From JACVRW01 sp963728495 (GTDB lineage: Bacteria > Actinomycetota > Thermoleophilia > Solirubrobacterales > Thermoleophilaceae): DNA of 64,000 nt. Under the pieces are notes generated by a model, which saw only the letters and a program-made list of their open reading frames with translations, had not been told where the DNA came from and did no database searches. The DNA lies in the NCBI GenBank assembly GCA_963728495.1, contig CAVSKI010000001.1, forward strand, positions 124,001 to 188,000. Reading direction: 5' to 3'. The translations under genes were made by a program, and so were the position numbers. Each line of letters opens with the position of its first letter. Position 1 is the first letter of the stretch. Positions 55,389 through 63,946 of this stretch are shown here, one piece after another.

Positions 55389-56054
55389 GTGCTCCTGGTG
55401 CTCTGGGACATCGACGGTACGCTCGTCGACACCGCCGGCCACGGCCGCTTCGCCTTCGAGGAGGCCTTCCGCGCGGTGGTGGGCCGGGAGCCCGTGCCGG
55501 TGGATTACGCCGGCCGAACCGACCACCAGATCGCGCTGACGATGCTCGACGGCGAACGCGACCACCTGCCGCGCATGCTGGAGGAGCTGGCCGCGGCGCT
55601 CGAGGCGCGGCGCGAAGCCGTGCGGCTCGAGGGGCACGCCTACCCCGGCGTAGCCGCGGTGCTCGAGGCGCTGGACGCGCGTGACGACGTGGTGCAGTCG
55701 CTGCTCACCGGGAACATCGAGTCCAACGCCGCGCTCAAGGTGAGCGCCTTCGGCCTCGAGCGCTGGCTCGACATCGAGGTCGGCGCCTACGGGTCCGACC
55801 CGCACGAGCGCCGCTCGGATCTGGTGGCCGTGGCCCGCGAGCGGGCGGCGGCCAAGTACGGAGAGCCCACCGGGACCGTGCTCGTGGGAGACACGCCGTT
55901 GGACGTGCAGGCCGCCCACGAGGCCGGCGCGCGCGCGGTGGCGGTGATGACCGGCTTCGCCGACCGCGACGGGCTGCTCGAGTCGGGGCCGGAGGCCCTG
56001 CTCGACGACTACAGCGATGTGGCCGCCGCGGTGGCGGCGATCACTTCCACTTGA
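55389..56054 (+). CDS. HAD-superfamily phosphatase (phosphoglycolate phosphatase-like)
   Basis: This 221-residue HAD hydrolase has the full DxD motif in LWDIDGTLVDTAGHG, a cap domain, LLTGNIESN (motif II-like), and VLVGDTPLDVQAAHEAGA (motif IV). The pattern matches Gph/PGP-like phosphatases, but substrate specificity cannot be read from sequence. GTG start; the ATG five bases earlier is out of frame. The 3' end overlaps the opposing AhpC-like gene by 14 bases. Confidence 0.87.
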   Translation: MLLVLWDIDGTLVDTAGHGRFAFEEAFRAVVGREPVPVDYAGRTDHQIALTMLDGERDHLPRMLEELAAALEARREAVRLEGHAYPGVAAVLEALDARDDVVQSLLTGNIESNAALKVSAFGLERWLDIEVGAYGSDPHERRSDLVAVARERAAAKYGEPTGTVLVGDTPLDVQAAHEAGARAVAVMTGFADRDGLLESGPEALLDDYSDVAAAVAAITST

Positions 56055-56553
56055 CCGAGCAGCCCACCGGGTCGGTCTCCGGGCGGGCGACCTCCTCGCC
56101 CGCCCCGAGGGCATCCAGCGCCTCGCGCAGCCAGGCCGCGTCGTGGCTCGGTTCGCGGTGGTCGGCGTCCGGCGCGCCGCGGTAGCGCAGCCGGCCCTCG
56201 CCGTCGAGCACGAACACGTCCGGGGTGGTCTTCGCGCCGAAGGCGCGGGCCGCCTCCTGGTCCTCGTCGTGCAGATAGGGGATCGTCCAACCCTCCTCGG
56301 CCACTCTGTTCTGCATGGCCTCGTAGGAGTCGCCCGGGTAGCGCTCGGCGTCGTTGGGGTTGACGGCCAGGAAGCGCACTTCGTAATCGTCGGCCACGCT
56401 CGCCAGGCGGTCGTGCCAGGCCAGGGCGTACGGGCAGTGGTTGCAGGTGAAGACCACCACGGTCGTGGCGCCGTCCTCGTGGAGGGCGTGCCGGTTGCCG
56501 TCGGTGTCGGGAAGCTCGTGCGAGGGCGCGGTATCGCCGATCGCCAGGGTCAT
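56041..56553 (-). CDS. AhpC/TSA-type thioredoxin-fold protein
   Basis: This 170-residue thioredoxin-fold protein has the redox motif FTCNHCPYA (C-x2-C) after VVVF, then DDYEVRFLAVNPND and KTTPDVFVLDGEGRLRYRG. The arrangement resembles peroxiredoxin-like/RlmE families with an active CxxC, often annotated as thioredoxin family proteins. It is the last of four overlapping minus-strand genes, with ATGA overlap to the gene before. A thiol-redox role in the cytosol is likely; the partner is unknown. Confidence 0.85.
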   Translation of the reverse strand: MTLAIGDTAPSHELPDTDGNRHALHEDGATTVVVFTCNHCPYALAWHDRLASVADDYEVRFLAVNPNDAERYPGDSYEAMQNRVAEEGWTIPYLHDEDQEAARAFGAKTTPDVFVLDGEGRLRYRGAPDADHREPSHDAAWLREALDALGAGEEVARPETDPVGCSVKWK

Positions 56554-56861
56554 AGTGCTCTCCTTACTGCTTCGCGTAGGTCGTTGGGGTCTGGGGTGGG
56601 CGAGACCCGCCCATCGCGCAGGCGATAGACGCGGCAGGTGAGCGAGTACGGCTCACCCTCGCCGGCCGGCAGTGGGTCCTCGCCGTCGATGCGCACGGTC
56701 GGCGAGCCCGGGAAGCGTTCGGCGCGCGCCTGGTCGTCGGTCTCTATCTCGACCAGCTCCACGTCCGCCTGCGCTCCCTCTTCTTCGAGGATGCGTTCGA
56801 GCTCCTCGAGAGCCTTGGGATGGGAGGGGCAGCCCTCCCACCAGAGCAGCTCAATTCTCAT
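56550..56861 (-). CDS. Small thioredoxin-like protein
   Basis: This ~103-residue protein begins MRIELLWWEGCPSHPKALEE: strand, then a redox-type loop with a single Cys (GCPSH, in place of CxxC), then a helix. It continues VELVEIETDDQARAERFPGSP (cis-Pro loop SPTVRI), an overall thioredoxin fold. Single-Cys forms may act by monothiol chemistry or bind metal. ATG 56861 is preferred to GTG 56873 because it overlaps the cyclophilin stop less and starts directly on the first strand. Coupled to both neighbours. Confidence 0.78.
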   Translation of the reverse strand: MRIELLWWEGCPSHPKALEELERILEEEGAQADVELVEIETDDQARAERFPGSPTVRIDGEDPLPAGEGEPYSLTCRVYRLRDGRVSPTPDPNDLREAVRRAL

Positions 56862-57312
56862 GTACCTCGACACGCTCGACGGTCACGTCCTCCACGGGCC
56901 GGTCCTGGGCCCCGGTCTCCGCCCCCTCGATCGCATCGACGGTATCCATGCCCGAGGTCACCTCGCCGAAGACGGTGTGCTTGCCGTCGAGCCAGGGAGC
57001 TGCATCGGTTGTGACGATGAAGAACTGGCTGCCGTTGGTATTCGGCCCGCGGTTGGCCATGGCCAGCGCACCGCGCTCGATCTTGTGGTCGTTGATCTCG
57101 TCCTCGAACTCGTAGCCCGGCCCGCCGGTGCCGGTGCCGTGCGGACACCCGCCCTGGATCATGAAGTCCTTGATCACGCGGTGGAACAACAGGCCGTCGT
57201 AGTAGCCGTCGCGTGACAGGCTGAGGAAGTTGTCCACGGTCTTGGGGGCGTCGTCGTCGAAGAACTCGATCTCGATCGGACCGTTGTTGGTGTGCATCGT
57301 GGCCTTGCTCAT
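56851..57312 (-). CDS. Peptidyl-prolyl cis-trans isomerase (cyclophilin type)
   Basis: This 153-residue cytosolic cyclophilin has catalytic FHRVIKDFMIQGG with the Arg, and MANRGPNTNGSQFFIVT. Family members accelerate proline isomerisation in protein folding. There is no signal peptide. The ATG overlaps the helicase stop by four bases, and its own 3' end overlaps the thioredoxin-like gene, so folding and redox proteins are made with the helicase. Confidence 0.94.
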   Translation of the reverse strand: MSKATMHTNNGPIEIEFFDDDAPKTVDNFLSLSRDGYYDGLLFHRVIKDFMIQGGCPHGTGTGGPGYEFEDEINDHKIERGALAMANRGPNTNGSQFFIVTTDAAPWLDGKHTVFGEVTSGMDTVDAIEGAETGAQDRPVEDVTVERVEVHEN

Positions 57313-58742
57313 CTCTTGGTTACCTCCAGCTGGAGCTCCGCGCCCCGCACTTGTTTTCCGCTCACCTTGTCGACCACCTCGCCGGCGCGCTCCTTGGGCA
57401 CCTCCACGAACGAGAAGCGCTCGAGCACGCGCACGTTTCGCACATCGGCGTTCTCGAGGTGGGTGTTGTCGACCACCGCTCCGACAACGTCGGCCGGCTC
57501 GATCCCGTCCTGGCGCCCGGCGCCGACGATGAGCTTCGAGTAGGGCACGCCGTCTCGGCTGTGCGGCTTCGTGTGGCGCGGCCGGCGCGTCTCGCGCTCG
57601 CGTGGACGGCGTTCGCGCGGGCGGCGCTCCGCCGGCTCATCGGCGGACCACTGCCCGATCTCCGTGTTCGCGTGACGCTCGATGGCCTGAAGATCCCGGC
57701 GCTGCTTCGGAGTGATGAGCGTGATCGCGCGACCGCTCTCCCCCGCCCGGCCGGTGCGTCCGATGCGATGGACGTACACGTCAGGAGAGTTCGGCACGTC
57801 GTAGTTGACCACGTGGCTCACGCCGGTGATGTCGAGGCCCCGAGCGGCCACGTCGGTGGCCACCAGCAGCCGCTCGCGCCCGCCCTTGAAGGCGATCATC
57901 ACGCCGTCGCGCTGGCCCTGGGACATGTCGCCGTGCAGCGCCTTTACGCGAACGCCGGCGTCGCCGAGTCGTCGCGCCAGGCGGTCGACGCCGATCTTGG
58001 TGCGCGCGAACACGATCGCCTGCGTGGGGCGCTCCTGCTTGAGCACGTTCACGAGCGCCTCCGGCTTCTCCCTGTCCGACACCTCCACGTAGTAGTGGTC
58101 GACCGTGTCGATGGTGAGCGTGGCCGCGCGCACCTTGATGTGGACCGGATCGTGCATGAACTGGTCGGCCAGCCGGCTGATCTCGGGCGGCACCGTCGCG
58201 CTGAAGAGGGAGGTCTGGCGGCCCATGGGCGCGCGCCTCAGGATGTCCTCGACGTCCTCGAGGAAGCCGAGGTCGAGCATCTCGTCGGCCTCGTCCAGGA
58301 CGACGTAACGGACCCCGTCGAGGAAGAGATGGTGGCGATCGATCATGTCCATCACCCGGCCCACGGTGCCCACCGCCACATGGGACTCCTTGAGGCGGGT
58401 CGCCTGGTCTCGGATCGGGGCGCCGCCGAACACGGCCACCACCTCTACGCCGGCGCGCTCGCCGTATGCGCGCAGCGCCTGGGTCACCTGGATGCAGAGC
58501 TCGCGCGTGGGAGTGAGCACCAGCGCCTGGACCTCGGTGGCCTCGGTATCGACGTACTCGATCATCGGAAGCCCGAACGCGGCGGTCTTGCCCGTGCCCG
58601 TCTGGGCCTGGCCGATCACATCCCGGCCCTCGAGCAGCGGTGGAATGGCCTGCTCCTGAATGGGCGTGGGGCGCTCGTAGCCGAGGTGGGCCAGTGACTC
58701 GAGCGCAGGCCCCGAGAGGCCTAGGTCGGCGAAGGTAGACAT
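57309..58742 (-). CDS. deaD: DEAD-box ATP-dependent RNA helicase (DeaD/CsdA type)
   Basis: This 477-residue helicase contains the Q motif region (FADLGLSGPALESLAHLGYERP), motif I AQTGTGKTAAF, Ia PTRELCIQ, II DEADEML, III FSATVP, V VATDVAARGLDITGV and VI HRIGRTGRAG. A basic linker with RRPRERRPRERETRRPR follows, then a DbpA-type RNA-binding domain (PYSKLIVGAGRQDGIEPADV). Such proteins aid ribosome assembly and cold adaptation. TAGTCT lies 10 bases before the ATG. First gene of a four-gene operon. Confidence 0.95.
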   Translation of the reverse strand: MSTFADLGLSGPALESLAHLGYERPTPIQEQAIPPLLEGRDVIGQAQTGTGKTAAFGLPMIEYVDTEATEVQALVLTPTRELCIQVTQALRAYGERAGVEVVAVFGGAPIRDQATRLKESHVAVGTVGRVMDMIDRHHLFLDGVRYVVLDEADEMLDLGFLEDVEDILRRAPMGRQTSLFSATVPPEISRLADQFMHDPVHIKVRAATLTIDTVDHYYVEVSDREKPEALVNVLKQERPTQAIVFARTKIGVDRLARRLGDAGVRVKALHGDMSQGQRDGVMIAFKGGRERLLVATDVAARGLDITGVSHVVNYDVPNSPDVYVHRIGRTGRAGESGRAITLITPKQRRDLQAIERHANTEIGQWSADEPAERRPRERRPRERETRRPRHTKPHSRDGVPYSKLIVGAGRQDGIEPADVVGAVVDNTHLENADVRNVRVLERFSFVEVPKERAGEVVDKVSGKQVRGAELQLEVTKR

Positions 58743-58752
58743 GCGGCGTTTG

Positions 58753-58758
58753 AGACTA
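58753..58758 (-). promoter_or_regulatory. TAGTCT -10 box of the deaD operon
   Basis: Ten bases before ATG 58742 on the minus strand. Confidence 0.5.
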
Positions 58759-58837
58759 CTTGCCGCCGCCTGGGTGCTCGCGGCCGACGGCGCGCTGTAA
58801 GGGGGTGACTCAGGAGGTGTGTCGACTTTCTACTGCT

Positions 58838-59730
58838 ATGCGGGAGAAACTTGACGAGGTAGGGCGGGATTTGCGTCTGGCCGATCTTGCGGCTCGCCAA
58901 CATGCGGTAGTCAAGCGCTCTCAGCTGCTCGAGCACGGATACACCGACAACGCCATCGGAAGACGCCTTCGGGCGGGCTGGTTGGTCCGGGTACATCGTG
59001 GCGTGTTCGCGGTCGGTCGCCAGCCCCTCACGCTTCATGGCCGCTTTCTGGCCGCGATCTTCTCTGCCGGTGCTGGCGCGGTCCTCAGCCACCTCAGTGC
59101 TGCCGTTCTGTGGAAGCTGCTTCACGAACGGGGACCCAGGATCGACGTGACCGTCCCCGGCGGCGCGCGGAAGGGCGGCCGAACCGTGATCGTCCACCGC
59201 TCACCGCTGAGCGAAGCAGAACGAACAATCCGGCACGGAATCCCGGTCACCTCTCCGGCCCGCACCCTCCTCGACCTGGCTGCTGTTGTCTCCGCCCGCG
59301 AGTTGGAGCGCGCGATGGACGAAGCCGCTTACCTCAGACTCGACCTGGGTGGCCTGGCGCCTCGCCCCGGCCGCCGAGGCGGTGCGGCGATTGCGCGCGT
59401 CTTGGCCGAGCACCGAGCCGGAACCACCCGTACGCGCACGAAAATGGAGGAGCGCATGCTGGCCCTGTGCGATCGCCTGGGGCTACCGCGACCGCTCTGC
59501 AACCTCGAGGTGGAGGGGTACACAGCTCGATTTCGTCTGGCCCCAGCCCCGGCTCATCGTCGAGACGGACGGCTGGCAGGCCCACGGCACGAGGAAGGCC
59601 TTCGAGGCCGACCGCCGCCGCGATGCTCACCTCATGGCTGCCGGCTGGCGCCCACTGCGCGTGACATGGCGGCGGCTGACCAGAGGAGCCAGCGGCCGTG
59701 GCCGAACAGCTCAGGCGACTTCTCGCCTAG
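58838..59730 (+). CDS. AbiEi-like antitoxin N-domain plus DUF559 nuclease-like protein, two frameshifts
   Basis: The N-terminal part (LADLAARQHAVVKRSQLLEH, then RLRAGWLVRVHRGVFAVG) is the winged-helix type used by AbiEi antitoxin-like proteins. The C-terminal part is DUF559 (LDFVWPQPRLIVETDGWQAH, then FEADRRRDAHLMAAGWRPLR), related to Vsr/PD-(D/E)XK nucleases. An extra A at 59522 (taCAcagctc) and another at 59682 (gaccAgaggag) break the frame. Without them one protein of ~296 residues ends EEPAAVAEQLRRLLA at the TAG 59728. No AbiEii toxin partner is adjacent; solo proteins of this design are common in actinobacteria. The start is uncertain (ATG 58838, or GTG 58805/58817). Confidence 0.78.
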
Positions 59731-60677
59731 CGCGACGGATCCAGCAGCACCTTGCCGCTGGTGCGCCGCCCCTGCAGGTCCTCATGCGCCCGGCGCACGT
59801 CAGACAGCGCGTAGGTCTCGCCCATCTGTGGCCGCAGCTCGCCGCGCGCGGCCCGCTCGAACAGGTCGGCCAACGGCTCCTCCACCATCTCGGGCCGGCC
59901 CAGGCAATGCATCAGCCAGAAGCCCACCACGCCACGGCTCTTGCGCATCAGGCGCCCGGTCTCCAAGGTGTTCTGCTCGCGCCCGGCAATCCCGTAGGCC
60001 ACGATCCGGCCGAAGGGAGCCAGCGCCTCGGCCGATTGGGAGAACACGCGCCCCCCCGACATCTCGAGGACGACATCCACCTGGTTGCCGTCGTTGGCCT
60101 CGACCAGTGCGGCGGTCAGATCCTCCACAGACGGATCGACAACGGCGTCGGCACCCAGCGACATCGCCAGCGAGCGCTTCTCTTCGGTCGAGGCCGTGGC
60201 GATCACCCGGCCCGCTCCGAATGGCTTGGCCAGCTGCACTGCCAGCGATCCCACGCCGCCGGCGCCGGAGATCACCACCACGGACTCGCCCTGGGCCAGC
60301 TTGGCCGAGGTCTTCAGCAGATGCCACGCCGTCAGGCCCTGGATCAGCAGGGCTAGCGCGGCCCCGTCCTCGAGCCCGTCGGGGATCGGGTGGACCATCG
60401 CCTGCGGCGCCACCGCATACTCGGCATAGCCCCCGCTCGGGAGGAGCGCGATCACGCGCTGCCCATCCTCGGTGCGCCCGGCAACCTCACCGCCGAGCAC
60501 CAGCGGCACCTCGTAGCGCGCGAGGTACGAGTTCTCGCGCTGATGGGTGTCGGCAAAGTTCAGGCCGGCCCGCGACACCTCGATCAGAGCCTCGCCTTCG
60601 CCGGGCTCGGGCTTGGGCAGGTCGACGACCTCGAGCACCTCGGGGCCGCCGAACTCTTCGATCTGCACCGCTCTCAC
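59727..60677 (-). CDS. Quinone oxidoreductase-like NADPH-dependent MDR protein
   Basis: This 316-residue medium-chain dehydrogenase/reductase lacks catalytic zinc ligands. The N-terminus AVQIEEFGGPEVLEVVDLPK is characteristic, as are GLNFADTHQRE, the Rossmann loop SGAGGVGSLAVQLAKPFGAG and ATASTEEKRSLAMSLGADAV. It probably reduces quinones or enones with NADPH. GTG start with TAGATT nine bases upstream. Its stop overlaps the stop of the opposing DUF559 gene. Confidence 0.9.
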   Translation of the reverse strand: MRAVQIEEFGGPEVLEVVDLPKPEPGEGEALIEVSRAGLNFADTHQRENSYLARYEVPLVLGGEVAGRTEDGQRVIALLPSGGYAEYAVAPQAMVHPIPDGLEDGAALALLIQGLTAWHLLKTSAKLAQGESVVVISGAGGVGSLAVQLAKPFGAGRVIATASTEEKRSLAMSLGADAVVDPSVEDLTAALVEANDGNQVDVVLEMSGGRVFSQSAEALAPFGRIVAYGIAGREQNTLETGRLMRKSRGVVGFWLMHCLGRPEMVEEPLADLFERAARGELRPQMGETYALSDVRRAHEDLQGRRTSGKVLLDPSR

Positions 60678-60686
60678 GCGGTCGGC

Positions 60687-60692
60687 AATCTA
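60687..60692 (-). promoter_or_regulatory. TAGATT -10 box of the quinone oxidoreductase gene
   Basis: Nine bases before GTG 60677 on the minus strand. Confidence 0.5.
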
Positions 60693-60703
60693 CGCGCATC
60701 GGC

Positions 60704-60709
60704 TAGCCT
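60704..60709 (+). promoter_or_regulatory. TAGCCT -10 box of the PfkB kinase gene
   Basis: Ten bases before ATG 60720. Confidence 0.45.
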
Positions 60710-60719
60710 GCGCGAGCCC

Positions 60720-61634
60720 ATGACCCTCGTAGCCGTCGGTTCGATCGCCTTTGACGCGATCAAGACTCCCTTCGGAGAGCGCGATCGCGCGCTCGGCGGC
60801 GCGGCCGTGCATTTCGCGCTCGCCGCCGCCTACTTCAGCGACGTTCGGGTGGTGGGTCCGGTGGGCGACGATTTCGGCGAGGCCGAGTACGACGTCCTGC
60901 GCCGCCACGACGTGAACACCGATGACGTCGAGCACGTGGAGGGAGGCAAGACCTTCTTCTACGCGTGCGAGTACGAGTGGAACCTCAACGTCCGCCACAC
61001 GCTCGACACCCAGCTGAACGTGTTCGCCGACTTCCAGCCCAAGCTCTCGCAGGCCTCGAGAGATGCAGAGACCCTCTTCCTCGCCAACATCCAGCCCGAC
61101 CTGCAACGCGAGGTGCGCGAGCAGTGCACCGCGAGCCTGTCGGGCCTCGACTCGATGAACTTCTGGATCGAGAGCGCACGCGAGTCGCTCGTGCGCACGA
61201 TCGCGATGGTCGACCTCGTGCTCATGAACGACGACGAGGTGCGCATGCTCACCGAGGAGCCGACGCTGCTGAAGGGCGCACGCCAGCTCATGGATCTCGG
61301 CCCGAGCGCCGTGGTGGTCAAGCAGGGCGAGTACGGCGCCGCGCTGATCACGCGCGAGGGCTTCTTCTCGCTGCCGGCCTATCCGCTCGAAACCGTGATC
61401 GATCCCACGGGCGCGGGCGACTCGTTCGCCGGCGGCTTCCTGGGTTACCTCGACGCCCAGGGCGGCGCCACGGACGACGCCACGCTGCGCAAAGCAATGA
61501 CCTACGGCTCGGCGGTGGCCTCCTTCTGGGTCGAGGAATTCGGCTGCGAGCGCGCCGAAAGCCTCACCCGCGAGGAGATCGACGAGCGCTACGAGGCGTT
61601 TCGCCAGATGACCTTCATCGCCGCGGACGCATAA
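60720..61634 (+). CDS. PfkB-family carbohydrate/nucleoside kinase
   Basis: This 304-residue ribokinase-fold enzyme begins LVAVGSIAFDAIKTPFGERD and LGGAAVHFALAAAYF, and has the C-terminal signature DPTGAGDSFAGGFLGYL with catalytic Asp and anion hole. The N-terminal substrate part resembles adenosine or ribose kinases of actinobacteria, but the substrate cannot be named. ATG 60720 is chosen over upstream frame extensions because the protein then starts on the first strand and a TAGCCT box precedes it. A strong hairpin follows the stop. Confidence 0.9.
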   Translation: MTLVAVGSIAFDAIKTPFGERDRALGGAAVHFALAAAYFSDVRVVGPVGDDFGEAEYDVLRRHDVNTDDVEHVEGGKTFFYACEYEWNLNVRHTLDTQLNVFADFQPKLSQASRDAETLFLANIQPDLQREVREQCTASLSGLDSMNFWIESARESLVRTIAMVDLVLMNDDEVRMLTEEPTLLKGARQLMDLGPSAVVVKQGEYGAALITREGFFSLPAYPLETVIDPTGAGDSFAGGFLGYLDAQGGATDDATLRKAMTYGSAVASFWVEEFGCERAESLTREEIDERYEAFRQMTFIAADA

Positions 61635-61660
61635 GGAGGGCGGCCCGTAGGCCGCCCTCC
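61635..61660 (+). terminator. Terminator hairpin after the PfkB kinase gene
   Basis: Directly after TAA, GGAGGGCGGCC and GGCCGCCCTCC form a perfect 11-base stem with a CGTA loop. No T-run. Confidence 0.7.
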
Positions 61661-61688
61661 CCGATGCACGGGCTGTCAGCTCCGCGGA

Positions 61689-63355
61689 CTAGCGGATTAC
61701 CTGACCGCCCTGGTAGACGCGGTGCTTGGCCGCACGGCGATACGCCTTGCGGTAGCGCTTGCGCGCCGAGCCTCCGACACGGGCCGTCTGAGCGGCCGCC
61801 GGACCGACCAGCGGGCTCTGCGAGCGCGCCAGGGTCCATGTGGCATCGGCGGCGCGCGTCGGCCAGCTGGCCAAGGCCGATCGGGCCGTTGCCTCGCATC
61901 GCGTCGGCGTCCGCTGCTTCGAGCCGCCTCCGGGCCGGTCGATCCGAGGCCTGCAGGACCGTTCGCGTACCAGAGGCGGCTCGTACACGACAGTGCTGAA
62001 CGTGTCGCAGGACTGGTGGTAGCACGGGTCATACCACGAACCCGCGGCGCCACCGTAGATCGCTGCCTCTTCCGCCGTCTTGACGCCCTCGGCGCCCGAG
62101 AACAGGCCACCCGCGGCCACAAAGGCAGCGGGAGCGATGAACGGGCCGTAGTCCGAACGGCCGTCGAAGGCCGTCGGCGTCGGTCTCGAGCCCCACCGAC
62201 TCGAAATGGTCGAGGAAGACCTGCTCGATCTCCGCCGATCCCGGGGGACCCACCTCGCCCTCACCGGTCGAGTTGTCTCCGTCGTAGACGAAGCGGACGA
62301 AGTTGGGTGAGGCCAACATGTCGAAGTTCAGGTTCGCTTCGATGTCGTCGATCTCACCCGACTCGATCAGGTCGGCCACGTAGGCCGTCGATCCGACCAG
62401 ACCGGCCTCCTCGGCGCCCCACCACGCGAATCGAATCCGGTTGCGCGGGTTGCGCGGAAGCTCGGCGATCTCCTCGGCGATCTCCAGGATCGTCCCGGAG
62501 CCCGAGCCGTTGTCGTTGATGCCGGGGCCCTCTTCGACGGAGTCGAGGTGGGCGCCGACCACGGTCGTGCGCTCGGGATTACCCGTCGGGGTGTCGGCGA
62601 TCAGGTTGTGCTGAACCGACTCCGTCGTGGTCGCGTCGACCGCGAACGTCGCGGTCTGGCCCGCCGCGGCGAGCAGCGCAAGCCCGACGGTCGAGCTCGT
62701 CATCGCCACCGGAATCGGCGTGAACGGCTCCGCGCCGATCTCGATCGGCTCGATCCGGTCGGCGGAAGCCGTCGTTGGCGATCAGCACGGCCGCGTAGCC
62801 GGCCTCCTCCGCGAGGCGAATCTTGTCAACGAACACACACGTGCCGCGCTGAACCAGCGCGATCGAGTTGGGCGCCGGGTTGGCCGGGAAGTCCGTCGCC
62901 TCACAGCCGCTGGTGGAAGCTCCTGCTTCGGGCGGAGGTCCGGTGTAGTCGATCGGCACGATCGGGCCGGTGACGTTGCCGGAACCGGAGAACTCCGCAA
63001 CGATGTAGTCGGTGCCCTCGGCGTAGACCGTGGTACCGACCTGCAGGGTCGCCGGGGCGTTCTGGGTCCACTCGGCGAAATCGAACGGAACCCGCTCGGT
63101 CTCGTAGCCGGCGCCGTTCATGCGCCGCTCAACGTAATCGAGCGAGGCCTCGTACCCCGTCGTGTTCGCCGCGCGATTGCCGTCGTTCGCGTTGGCGGCA
63201 CGCTGCAGCGCCCGCATGTGGTTCAGGATCCCGCTTGTCGTCACACCGTTGCGAAGACGCTGGGTGTTCACGTCGTCGGGGGCGGCAAAAACCGCGGGCG
63301 CAAGCAGTAGCGCCGCGACCGTCGTGGTGACGGCGCTGATGAGAAGTCGTCTCAC
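61689..63355 (-). CDS. Secreted M28-family aminopeptidase with PA domain, several frameshifts
   Basis: The signal peptide (LLISAVTTTVAALLLAPAVF) starts at GTG 63355, with AAGGAGG about eight bases upstream. Next come a region of ~125 residues and a PA domain (NSIALVQRGTCVFVDKIRLA, then EEAGYAAVLIANDG). Then comes the di-zinc peptidase core in a second frame: VGAHLDSVEEGPGINDNGSG and FAWWGAEEAGLVGS. A third frame has SDYGPFIAPAAFVAAGGLF and CYHQSCDTFSTV. One-base insertions are needed near 62770 and 62180. The last ~100 residues switch frame at least twice more (LEAADADAM appears in another frame). It is a normal extracellular aminopeptidase if indels are artefacts. Confidence 0.78.
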
Positions 63356-63470
63356 CCTTCCTCCTTGATCTTGGTGGGTTGTCGGCCCGCGAAGTCCCTT
63401 TTGAGTAGCGGGCCGTGGGCTGGAGGCATCCCTCCGGGGATCGCCCGATCGGGACACGGGAGGCGCCCTA
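63356..63470 (-). promoter_or_regulatory. Structured leader of the M28 peptidase gene
   Basis: Read on the minus strand, a possible TAGGGC -10 near 63465 is followed by ~105 bases with the dyad GGCCCGC/GCGGGCC (about 63387-63417), then ACCCACCAAG and AAGGAGG before GTG 63355. The ACCCACC-to-RBS part resembles the leaders at 33523 and 38915. I do not recognise a known riboswitch. The rest of the gap to 63606 shows nothing. Confidence 0.35.
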
Positions 63471-63606
63471 CCCGCGCCGTCCGCCGACCAAACGCCGCGA
63501 GAGCCGCTGCACCGAGAACTGCGCGAGGGTTCGTCCGAAAATGGTCCAGAAGGTCCTTTCGGCGGATAACGGCAAGCCGACGGCTTGTTCCGCGCCCGGG
63601 AGCGGG

Positions 63607-63612
63607 TAGCAT
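63607..63612 (+). promoter_or_regulatory. TTGTTC/TAGCAT promoter of the small membrane protein gene
   Basis: TAGCAT ends eight bases before ATG 63621. TTGTTC at 63585-63590 is a fair -35 at 16-base spacing. Confidence 0.5.
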
Positions 63613-63620
63613 CCGCCACT

Positions 63621-63887
63621 ATGTCCAGCTTCTGGGCAATGTTCTGGCTGATCGTGATCCTGAAGATCCCGATCGCGGCCCTCCTCTACATCGTCTGGTG
63701 GGCGATCCGCGAGCCGCCGGTGCCTGAGCCCGACTCGGGTGACGGCGGCGCCGGCATCAGCCTGGATCCGCATCCCCGGATCCGCCCGCCGCAGCCAACG
63801 CGGCGCGGGCCGCACGCCGGTCGCGTCCCGAGCGCGCCCAGCCGTACGCGCGTGGCCAAGGGCCGCCGGCGAGTGCCGAAGCGCTAG
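63621..63887 (+). CDS. Small single-helix membrane protein with basic tail
   Basis: This 88-residue protein has one N-terminal transmembrane helix (FWAMFWLIVILKIPIAALLYI, W-rich) and a Pro/Arg-rich tail, inside by the positive-inside rule (RGPHAGRVPSAPSRTRVAKG, then RRRVPKR). I do not recognise a family; it resembles small actinobacterial envelope proteins of unknown role. A -35/-10 pair and the start eight bases downstream support it being a gene. The next gene starts 60 bases on. Confidence 0.65.
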   Translation: MSSFWAMFWLIVILKIPIAALLYIVWWAIREPPVPEPDSGDGGAGISLDPHPRIRPPQPTRRGPHAGRVPSAPSRTRVAKGRRRVPKR

Positions 63888-63933
63888 CTCCCGGGCGGAT
63901 TTCGCGCGCGGTGGAAGGGCGGGAGCCGTGCTG

Positions 63934-63939
63934 TACGCT
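63934..63939 (+). promoter_or_regulatory. TACGCT -10 box of the last, truncated gene
   Basis: Seven bases before GTG 63947. Confidence 0.45.
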
Positions 63940-63946
63940 GCTCGCC

